A stretch of DNA of 12,109 bases, taken from Chlamydiota bacterium (GTDB lineage: Bacteria; Chlamydiota; Chlamydiia; Chlamydiales; SM23-39). Positions 6,188 to 12,109 of this stretch are shown piece after piece. The notes beneath the pieces were generated by a model. The model had not been told where the DNA came from and made no database searches. It was given only the letters and a program-made list of their open reading frames with translations. A program made the translations under genes and the position numbers. The stretch lies in assembly GCA_027459365.1 (NCBI GenBank), contig DAIDIM010000191.1, positions 1 to 12,109 on the forward strand, read 5' to 3'. The first letter of the stretch is position 1. Every line of letters begins with the position of its first letter.

Positions 6188-7865
6188 CTTCGATCATTTG
6201 ATTAGAGTAGATATTTTCAGGATCTAACAAGCGTCCATGCAACCGATAATTTTCGGTATGATAGGTAAATTCAAGTGGCGTTTTTGCCCCATTTTGAGCA
6301 ATGGTAAATCGATATTGATTTGTTTGCTTTCTAAAAATGGATTTTCCTTCAAATAGAGGACAATTGATTTGAGTCACATAATCTAAGATGGTGGGGAAAA
6401 TATCGATATGTGTAATCGATTCGGACAATGCTTGCATCTTTTTAGGAAATTTAAAAAGGATTGGAACGGAGGTTTGCGCTTCATTTAAATGTGTCCCATG
6501 AAATAATGAGCCCTCTTCAAAAAATTCTTCACCATGATCCCCAGTAATAGCGATGATTGCTTGATCGTAAAGATCGTTGTTTTTCAGGTGGGTAAAGAAT
6601 TTCTCCATTAAAGAGTCAATATAGTGGACAGAGTTCCGATACCGATTCAAAATCGGTTCTATGTTTTTGACATTCAATGTTAAATAATCAATTTTTTGAA
6701 CAATTGGCTGAAAAAAGCAAACATCTGGCGGAAAGCTATATTCAGAGTGTGTTGCGTCGAGAAAAAATAAAAATACATTTCCACTCGTACTTTCATTTTC
6801 TAAAGAGCGGAGGACATAAGCATCTTTTTCCCATGATTCAATAGGCAATGTTGCATATTCTTCTATTTTGTCGGCAAGAATGCGATTGGACCCCAGAATC
6901 ATTTGATCCATTTCAAAATAGCGCAGATCGGCTGAGGAATAGACATGTATTTTGTAGCCCAGATTTTTCAAGATTTGTAGAGAAACGCTCCCTTTCTCCC
7001 AAATTTTTGGGAAATTTGCCCAATGAAAGGGTAAAAGTGAATGAAAAATTGCAAACCAGGAATGTTGAGTCGAATTTGCATTGGAGTGGGAATGGACAAA
7101 ATCCATATTTTCTTGACTAAAGGAATGAAGATGGGGTGCAACCTCTTTTGTCAAAAAATCTTTGCGAAAAGTTTCGATAATGAAGAGATAAATATTAGGT
7201 TTTTCAAGCACATTGCAATGTTCAAAAATTTTAAGAATTTCATTCTGATCAACTGGAGGTGAAATTTGTATAGGAAGAATAGAGCATGGAATTTGCGGAC
7301 TTAGGAGGGTAGTTCCAAGCGTCAAAGTTTTTTGAAATTTAGAATGTTCTAAATGGGGCATTTTTCTCACAACAAACCATTCAAAAGAGAAAAGAAACAG
7401 AGAAATTGGCAAGAGGAGAGAAAAAATTTGACGAGTTGAGATCAATTTTGGCTTGATGATTCGCGCTGTCATTCGAAAAATAGAGGAGCTGATGAGTGGA
7501 AGTAAACAAAAAGAGACCACAATCAAAAAAATCATTGAACTGTTCATATTGATTGCCTGGAATACTTTGAATACATGGACAATTCCGTGGCCTGCAAAAA
7601 AATTAAAGAATAGTCCAAGTGTCGATTCTGTTAATCGATGAATGGTGAAATGGGCATAATGGAGAAGGAGAAAGATCAAATAGATGGAAAAAATCCAAGT
7701 TCGATTTTTTAAAAAATGGGCAACGAGAATCAAAATTCCTACTTCAAAAAGGCATTGGGAAAGGGAATAGAGGAAAAACCAGCCCGAAGTATCTAAGGAT
7801 AAGAATCGGAGCGCACTGAATGTTGTAATGCAGGCAAAATAGAGAAAAAAATAGAGAAAGTTCAT
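6156..7865 (-). CDS. Membrane-anchored sulfatase/alkaline-phosphatase-superfamily enzyme, copy 1
   Basis: An inner-membrane protein with about five N-terminal helices followed by a metal-dependent catalytic domain facing the periplasm, laid out like YejM/PbgA, LtaS and EptA. Numbered from a TTG at 7901, the metal ligand and nucleophile region is IIETFRKDF (E243) and SNANSTQHSWF (T278 likely nucleophile). Next come LDATHSEYSFP (H385) and TGDHGEEFFEEGSLFHGTH (D455, H456). Unlike YejM, the DH metal site is intact, so it is probably an active phosphotransferase or hydrolase. The substrate may be lipid or lipopolysaccharide, but this is unproven. I place the start at ATG 7865 because it aligns with copy 2 and begins helix 1; TTG 7901 would add 12 residues. 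It is paralogous to the gene at 9308-11164. Confidence 0.85.
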   Translation of the reverse strand: MNFLYFFLYFACITTFSALRFLSLDTSGWFFLYSLSQCLFEVGILILVAHFLKNRTWIFSIYLIFLLLHYAHFTIHRLTESTLGLFFNFFAGHGIVHVFKVFQAINMNSSMIFLIVVSFCLLPLISSSIFRMTARIIKPKLISTRQIFSLLLPISLFLFSFEWFVVRKMPHLEHSKFQKTLTLGTTLLSPQIPCSILPIQISPPVDQNEILKIFEHCNVLEKPNIYLFIIETFRKDFLTKEVAPHLHSFSQENMDFVHSHSNANSTQHSWFAIFHSLLPFHWANFPKIWEKGSVSLQILKNLGYKIHVYSSADLRYFEMDQMILGSNRILADKIEEYATLPIESWEKDAYVLRSLENESTSGNVFLFFLDATHSEYSFPPDVCFFQPIVQKIDYLTLNVKNIEPILNRYRNSVHYIDSLMEKFFTHLKNNDLYDQAIIAITGDHGEEFFEEGSLFHGTHLNEAQTSVPILFKFPKKMQALSESITHIDIFPTILDYVTQINCPLFEGKSIFRKQTNQYRFTIAQNGAKTPLEFTYHTENYRLHGRLLDPENIYSNQMIEVIDEISTINP

Positions 7866-7921
7866 ATAAAAGGGTATACTCTGGGTATCTTCGCTTGGCA
7901 AGGATTATATATTTCTTTTGA

Positions 7922-7950
7922 CATATAATTTGTTCTTGAAGATGCTTCAA
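7922..7950 (-). promoter_or_regulatory. Candidate promoter for sulfatase copy 1, with small inverted repeat
   Basis: On the minus strand TTGAAG (7950-7945) and TATATG (7927-7922) are 17 bases apart, about 60 bases before the ATG. TTGAAG is also half of a perfect 15-base inverted repeat TTGAAG-ATG-CTTCAA (7936-7950), which lies between two divergent genes. A shared control site is possible. The evidence is motif only. Confidence 0.35.
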
Positions 7951-7963
7951 AATTTGGGGAACT

Positions 7964-9325
7964 ATGAAGATTTTTAAATATCTTATTCTTGCAATTTCAT
8001 TCACTTGTTTTGCTGAAGAACCCGTCTATCCTGTCGTGATTATGGGAGGAGGGATTGGGGGATTGACTTCGGCTTTGTACTTAGGCAGAGCGGAACTTCA
8101 ACCCATTGTTCTTGAGGGGAAAACTCCAGGTGGCCTTTTAACCCAATCTCATAGTGTCCAAAATTGGCCTGGCGTTATGGAGATTAAAGGCCAAGTTCTT
8201 GTTGAGCAGATGCGAGAGCAGGTCCTAGCAAATGGAGCGATCATCTATCCAGAAGAGGTGATTGGTGTTGATTTTTCAAAACAACCTTTCACAATTCAGA
8301 CACAATCCACAGATGGAAAGAAAAAAATCCGCACCCTGAAGGCTCAAACCTGCATTATTGCAATGGGAACGCAACCAAATTATCTCGGCATTCCAGGGGA
8401 AAAGACATATTGGGGAAATGGAGTAACCAATTGCGCTGTTTGCGATGGGAATTTGTATCAAGGAAAGAAAGTTGGAGTAGTTGGCGGAGGAGATGCTGCT
8501 GTGTTGGAGGCATTGTATCTTTCCAATATTGCAAATGATGTTACAGTTTTTGTACGAAAAGATACCTTGAGAGCAGGCGAAAAAAAGAGGATTCAAAATC
8601 TCCTTTCGAAATCGAATATTAAAATCATGTTTGATACGCAAGTAACTGAAATTAAAGGTGATAAAAAATCTGTTCGTTCCGTAACGCTCAGTACAAAGGG
8701 AAAACAAGTTGAATATCCTTTAGACGGTCTATTCTTAGCTATCGGCTCAAAGCCAAATAGTCAACTTTTTCAAAATCAGATCAAGCTAGATGCCAATGGA
8801 TATATTCTTGTTCGTGATGGGGGGCTTACCTCTGTTAAAGGGGTTTACGCAGTAGGAGACATCGTCGATCCTGTATTTAAGCAAGCAGTGACGGCATCTG
8901 GTGATGCAGCAAAGGCAGCTTTAGAAGTGCAGCAATATATTTCTGATCAGGGCATTTTGGTTATCAAAGCAAATGACAAACAAGAAGCAATTGTGAATCA
9001 TGAAGCAATCATTGAGATTCAAAGCATTGAGCAATTTGAAGCAGAGTTAAAGAAAAGCGAAACCCCGGTAATTGTCGATTTTTATGCTACCTGGTGTGCT
9101 CCTTGCAGTAAAGTGACACCGATTCTAGAAGAGACTGCAGCGCGCTTGAATGGGAAGGTGAAATTTCTCAAAGTGAATGTAGATAAAATTTATGATTTAA
9201 GCAAAACCTATGAAATTCGATCGATGCCAACTGTTCTTTTAATGGATTCAAAAGGTGAGATTATGAATCGACAAGTAGGGTTTGAACCGATCTTCAATTT
9301 ACTCGATTCACTCATTCGGGAATAA
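7964..9325 (+). CDS. Thioredoxin reductase-thioredoxin fusion with signal peptide
   Basis: One 453-residue chain contains both halves of the thioredoxin system. Residues 1-18 are a Sec-type signal peptide (MKIFKYLILAISFTCFA, then EE). The FAD site GGGIGG is at 28-33, the reductase redox pair CAVC at 157-160 (usually CATC), the NADPH site GGGDAA at 174-179 followed by VRKDTLR, and the FAD motif AVGD at 296-299. A linker around 325-350 leads to thioredoxin with WCAPC at 377-381 (usually WCGPC) and cis-Pro in MPT at 421-423. The ATG has GGGGA three bases upstream. No later in-frame start keeps the FAD fold, so the signal peptide seems real. Such fusions are known, for example in Mycobacterium leprae, but those are cytosolic. 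It is divergent from sulfatase copy 1 and overlaps copy 2 by 18 bases. Confidence 0.9.
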   Translation: MKIFKYLILAISFTCFAEEPVYPVVIMGGGIGGLTSALYLGRAELQPIVLEGKTPGGLLTQSHSVQNWPGVMEIKGQVLVEQMREQVLANGAIIYPEEVIGVDFSKQPFTIQTQSTDGKKKIRTLKAQTCIIAMGTQPNYLGIPGEKTYWGNGVTNCAVCDGNLYQGKKVGVVGGGDAAVLEALYLSNIANDVTVFVRKDTLRAGEKKRIQNLLSKSNIKIMFDTQVTEIKGDKKSVRSVTLSTKGKQVEYPLDGLFLAIGSKPNSQLFQNQIKLDANGYILVRDGGLTSVKGVYAVGDIVDPVFKQAVTASGDAAKAALEVQQYISDQGILVIKANDKQEAIVNHEAIIEIQSIEQFEAELKKSETPVIVDFYATWCAPCSKVTPILEETAARLNGKVKFLKVNVDKIYDLSKTYEIRSMPTVLLMDSKGEIMNRQVGFEPIFNLLDSLIRE

Positions 9326-11164
9326 GTGTTTGAGTGCCATACCGAATTCTTTTTGAATCCAGCGAGTATTGCCCTCAACATTTACATCATCAAATGTTTG
9401 TAGTGAGACGATTCTTAAACTCTTGGAATCGAGAATGTTCGTCCGATTCGCAAATTGGCCAATCATTTTATACTGGCCATTGTGAATACAGAATTCATAG
9501 GGTGACCGACCTGCATTGACACGGGAAATGAATGCAAAAGAGTCTGCTTTTTTATGAAAAATTGATTCCCCACGACAAAATGTAGGCACTTTTCCAGTCA
9601 GATAGTCGATGATACTGGGAAATACATCCATCTGAGAAGCAAGTTTTTTTCTTTCGAAGGTTTTTCCTTCAAAATACATCAAGATGGGAATCGATGTTTG
9701 TTCTTTAACAATATGTGAGGAATGGAGAAGGTGTCCTTTTTCAAAAAATTCCTCTCCATGGTCGCCAGTTACAATGATGATTGCATGTTCTTTATTTGGA
9801 ATATTTTGAAGAAATTCGCCAAATAGATGATCAATATAATTCACTGCATTACGATAACGGTTTTTAATTTTATGAATACGCTCTTTTGAAAAAAAAGCGC
9901 CAAAATACGAAATTGTTTTCGCAAAAGGGATAAACTTTGGCTTCCAATTTTTTGGCCAACTGTAATTGAAATGGGTTGAGTCCAAGAATGTGAGAAAAAT
10001 TTGTCCCTCTTGAAGTGATCGATTTTCTTGAACATCATGAACCATAGTTTGGATTGCTGTTGCATCAGTTAGTGCCGCTGGAAGAGTGGAATGATGATGA
10101 AATTTGTGATTTGAATTTAAAAGATATTGGTCTTGCCCAAAAAGGAGACGCTCCAACCCAAAATAGCCAAGCTGTGCTGAAGTGTATAAATGAATTTGAT
10201 ATCCCATTTTTTTTAAAAAAGCTAAGGGAGCGCTACCCAAAGACCAGTTTTGTTCTTGAGCAAGATGCCAATGATGAGAAAATTGAGAATGAAAGAGCGA
10301 ATACCAAGATAGATGTGAGCCATTTGCATTGGAAAGAGTGGTCGCAATCGGAACAGAGGCATTTTTAAATGAAAAAAGGTTGGGTGCCACATCTTCGGTG
10401 ATAAAATCATCTCTTAAACTTTCAATGACAAATAGATATATATTTGGATGTGTTGTCAGAGAAAGATCATTTTGAACAATTGCATCGATTGTTTGCTTTT
10501 CAGAGGGTGGTTTGAGAGGAGGATCCCTCAGATTCATTAAAATCGATTTTGGATATAAAAAAGTAAATTTCCACGGGAGGCATTGAATGAATTCATGATA
10601 TGTATTTGGATGAACCAACTTTGATGCTGAAATATCCCAGAAAACAAGTCCCGAAATTACGCAAAACGCCGATATGGGAAGTACCTCAGTTGAAAATGAA
10701 AAATATTTTCTGTTAATTACTGCCTCTGTCAATTTGTAAAAAAGAATTCCAAAGATTGGAAGAAATGCAAGAAATAGAAAAAAAATCACCCAATTCCATA
10801 GGGGAATTCCTGATGCTTCCAAAAGAAAAAGAAAATTTCCAAAGGTATCTGATAAAATATTACCAAGCGTATCCCATATAGAACCACCGATCAATCGTTC
10901 TAAGATAAAGTCGAAGAGGTGAAACACAAGGAGAACAAAGGTGATCCCAATAAAAGTGGCGAACACTTTTTTATGTGTGAAATATTGCAAACAATAGCCG
11001 ATCAAAATAAGCAAGCAAGTTTCTAAAGCTGCCTGACCAATTGCATACATTAAAAAGAAAAAGCGAGATCCATTAAACGAATATTTTGTGAAAATGCTGC
11101 TCGCGCACATTAAAGAGAGTAGAATAAAATAAATACAAAAATATAAATAATTGATTCTTCTCAT
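9308..11164 (-). CDS. Membrane-anchored sulfatase/alkaline-phosphatase-superfamily enzyme, copy 2
   Basis: Paralogue of the gene at 6156-7865 with the same plan: about five membrane helices in the first 180 residues (INYLYFCIYFILLS, FVLLVFHLFDFIL, WVIFFLFLAFLPIFGILF and others) and a periplasmic catalytic domain. In the 618-residue form the key sites are VIESLRDDF (E248), SNANGSHLSWYSLF (S283 at the nucleophile position, where copy 1 has Thr), LDSTHFNYSWP (H398), RYRNAVNYIDHLF and TGDHGEEFFEKGHLLHSSH (D468, H469). The open frame extends up to 11413, but that extension overlaps the divergent HAD gene. Starts at ATG 11188, 11176 or 11164 are all possible. I choose 11164 because it matches copy 1 and lies just after a predicted promoter. 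The substrate is unknown; lipid or lipopolysaccharide head-group modification is a reasonable guess. Confidence 0.85.
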   Translation of the reverse strand: MRRINYLYFCIYFILLSLMCASSIFTKYSFNGSRFFFLMYAIGQAALETCLLILIGYCLQYFTHKKVFATFIGITFVLLVFHLFDFILERLIGGSIWDTLGNILSDTFGNFLFLLEASGIPLWNWVIFFLFLAFLPIFGILFYKLTEAVINRKYFSFSTEVLPISAFCVISGLVFWDISASKLVHPNTYHEFIQCLPWKFTFLYPKSILMNLRDPPLKPPSEKQTIDAIVQNDLSLTTHPNIYLFVIESLRDDFITEDVAPNLFSFKNASVPIATTLSNANGSHLSWYSLFHSQFSHHWHLAQEQNWSLGSAPLAFLKKMGYQIHLYTSAQLGYFGLERLLFGQDQYLLNSNHKFHHHSTLPAALTDATAIQTMVHDVQENRSLQEGQIFLTFLDSTHFNYSWPKNWKPKFIPFAKTISYFGAFFSKERIHKIKNRYRNAVNYIDHLFGEFLQNIPNKEHAIIIVTGDHGEEFFEKGHLLHSSHIVKEQTSIPILMYFEGKTFERKKLASQMDVFPSIIDYLTGKVPTFCRGESIFHKKADSFAFISRVNAGRSPYEFCIHNGQYKMIGQFANRTNILDSKSLRIVSLQTFDDVNVEGNTRWIQKEFGMALKHLFPNE

Positions 11165-11173
11165 TATATTGAC

Positions 11174-11202
11174 CATATACAAAAACATTTTTTTTGTGTA
11201 AA
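11174..11202 (-). promoter_or_regulatory. Predicted promoter for sulfatase copy 2
   Basis: On the minus strand TTTACA (11202-11197) and TATATG (11179-11174) are separated by exactly 17 bases. Transcription would start near 11167. This supports ATG 11164 as the start, with almost no leader, and argues against the longer starts. Confidence 0.45.
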
Positions 11203-11211
11203 CTTTGATCA

Positions 11212-11871
11212 GTGGATTGGATTCATAAATTTCAACTCTTCTTATTTGATTTTGATGGTCTTTTGGTAAATACAGAACATCTTCATTATCAAGCTTATGT
11301 GAACATGCTTGCAAACCATGGATGTGAGGTAGATTGGAGTTTTGCAAAGTTTTGCGCACTTGCCCATTTGAATGCAGATGCTTTAAAGGAACAAATCTAC
11401 GCAGAATTTCCAAATCTTAACAGTGACTGGAAAATGCTATATGGAGAGAAAAAAACAATCTATTTGGAACTTCTGAAGAGTGGCAAAGTGGAATTAATGC
11501 CCGGCGTAAAAGAGCTTCTCAAGGAGCTAAAAAAAGCAAATATTCAACGCTGTGTTGTCACTAATTCTACATTCGAACAAACGCAAATGGTCTGTGCGAA
11601 TAATCCAGTATTACAAACCATCCCTCATTGGATCACGCGTGAGGATTATGACAAACCAAAACCAAATCCAGAATGTTATTTACGAGCCATTGAACTTTAT
11701 GGGAAAAAAGGGGATCGGATCATCGGTTTTGAAGACAGTCTTAGAGGAATAAGCGCATTAATGCAAACGCCTGTTCTTCCCATTTTGATTTGCTCTAGTC
11801 ACCATCCATTGCTAGACGAAGCAAAAGGGGCCATTCACTTCCAGTCTTTTAAAGATATTTCACTTCCATAA
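11212..11871 (+). CDS. HAD-superfamily phosphatase (phosphoglycolate phosphatase/beta-phosphoglucomutase-like)
   Basis: A cytoplasmic magnesium-dependent phosphohydrolase of 219 residues. Motif I is FLFDFDGLLVNTE with nucleophile D13 and acid/base D15; the usual DTE/DSE is NTE here. An alpha-helical cap at about 22-95 follows. Motif II is VVTNST (117-119), the motif III lysine is in KPNPECYL (K150), and motif IV is GFEDSLRGI (E174, D175). The start must be GTG 11212: a TGA lies in frame at 11206 and later starts would lose motif I. No clear ribosome binding site is seen; TTGATT…TATACA upstream with a 19-base gap is a weak promoter candidate. It overlaps the end of truA by 23 bases. I recall a similar phosphatase gene next to truA in Chlamydia. 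The substrate cannot be told. Confidence 0.85.
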   Translation: MDWIHKFQLFLFDFDGLLVNTEHLHYQAYVNMLANHGCEVDWSFAKFCALAHLNADALKEQIYAEFPNLNSDWKMLYGEKKTIYLELLKSGKVELMPGVKELLKELKKANIQRCVVTNSTFEQTQMVCANNPVLQTIPHWITREDYDKPKPNPECYLRAIELYGKKGDRIIGFEDSLRGISALMQTPVLPILICSSHHPLLDEAKGAIHFQSFKDISLP

Positions 11872-12109
11872 GAAATAGACCATGAGGAGGAGCAATTTGA
11901 CCAGCCCTTTTTCGATCTTTGGCAGCAAAGATCTCGGTAATCTCAGTTGGTTTTATTTTCCCACGCGCAACGTCCAACAATGTACCGGTAATGTTTCGCA
12001 CCATACGGTATAGGAATCCATCTGCTTCAAACTCTAAACGGACCCCTCCATTTTCAGGAACGATATCGAGACGATGTATTGTCCGAATTGGATCGTGGCT
12101 TGCAACACC
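11849..12109 (-). CDS. truA: tRNA pseudouridine synthase A, C-terminal part
   Basis: TruA converts uridine to pseudouridine at positions 38-40 of the tRNA anticodon arm. Only the last 86 codons are inside the window and the 5' part lies beyond its right edge. The minus frame reads GVASHDPIRTIHRLDIV, then LEFEADGFLYRMVRNITGTLL, corresponding to the family's 'F...MVRN..G.L' motif. It continues VARGKI…EIFAAKDRKRAGQIAPPHGLFLMEVKYL, matching the conserved 'AKDR…A…A…GL.L..V.Y' ending. The stop is TAA at 11851-11849, inside the 3' end of the HAD gene. Confidence 0.93.
   Translation of the reverse strand, partial: GVASHDPIRTIHRLDIVPENGGVRLEFEADGFLYRMVRNITGTLLDVARGKIKPTEITEIFAAKDRKRAGQIAPPHGLFLMEVKYL

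Noticed and set aside
7866..7901. TTG start at 7901 for sulfatase copy 1
   Set aside because: It is possible, but there is no ribosome binding site, and ATG 7865 aligns with the paralogue and begins the first helix.
7964..8024. Lipoprotein signal at the N-terminus of the TrxR-Trx fusion
   Set aside because: The cysteine is in ISFTCFA, which lacks the lipobox pattern; a signal peptidase I site after CFA fits better.
9309..9336. Hairpin CACTCA/TGAGTG at the TrxR-Trx/sulfatase 2 overlap as a terminator
   Set aside because: A six-base stem with a 16-base loop and no T-run is not convincing.
10054..10368. 104-codon plus-strand open frame inside sulfatase copy 2
   Set aside because: It is antisense to the conserved catalytic region and shows no family or start signals.
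11165..11413. Long N-terminal extension of sulfatase copy 2
   Set aside because: The 83 extra residues are antisense to the conserved HAD coding sequence, carry no family features and lie upstream of the predicted promoter.

Overview
The window looks like a piece of an AT-rich genome from the phylum Chlamydiae, probably an environmental (Parachlamydia/Simkania/Waddlia-like) lineage. The main evidence is the block recR - bamA - skp on the minus strand, the order I recall from Chlamydia itself (there followed by lpxD-fabZ-lpxA). The Skp N-terminus and other proteins also have a chlamydial look. I cannot name the genus from sequence alone.

Region 1 (1-321) does not belong with the rest. It is very GC-rich (41 of the first 60 bases are G or C) and encodes, on the minus strand, an N-terminal piece of a vitamin-B12-dependent (class II) ribonucleotide reductase of alphaproteobacterial type. 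It is joined in frame to the middle of the chlamydial skp gene at about 316-330, where a GAATTC lies. The simplest reading is a chimeric join (assembly, amplification or cloning) rather than a real fusion gene.

Region 2 (322-3793, minus) is the envelope block. recR is a recombination-repair gene. bamA encodes the outer-membrane assembly barrel, with its own promoter-like site overlapped by a perfect inverted repeat just before the start codon. skp encodes the periplasmic chaperone and follows bamA after 27 bases with a good ribosome binding site.

Region 3 (3794-4474) is non-coding. It carries a 172-base imperfect palindrome and, directly next to it, an internally shortened copy (a MITE-like family sharing a perfect 53-base direct repeat). 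These are followed by a short possible gene remnant and a very AT-rich stretch.

Region 4 (4475-6187, plus) has an unrecognised 286-residue protein, a leader with repeated GCGAAAA motifs, and a class I SAM-dependent methyltransferase.

Region 5 (6156-11164) has two paralogous five-helix membrane proteins with alkaline-phosphatase/sulfatase-type catalytic domains (YejM/LtaS/EptA-like), both on the minus strand. Between them, on the plus strand, is a thioredoxin reductase-thioredoxin fusion with an N-terminal signal peptide. This is the most unusual protein in the window: it suggests a self-contained dithiol-reducing enzyme outside the cytoplasm, in a group whose envelope is held together by disulfides.

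Region 6 (11212-12109) has a HAD-family phosphatase (plus, GTG start) and the 3' end of truA (minus). All three plus-strand genes from the methyltransferase onward (methyltransferase, TrxR-Trx, HAD) overlap their convergent minus-strand neighbour at the stop codons by 18-32 bases. No rRNA, tRNA or CRISPR array was seen.
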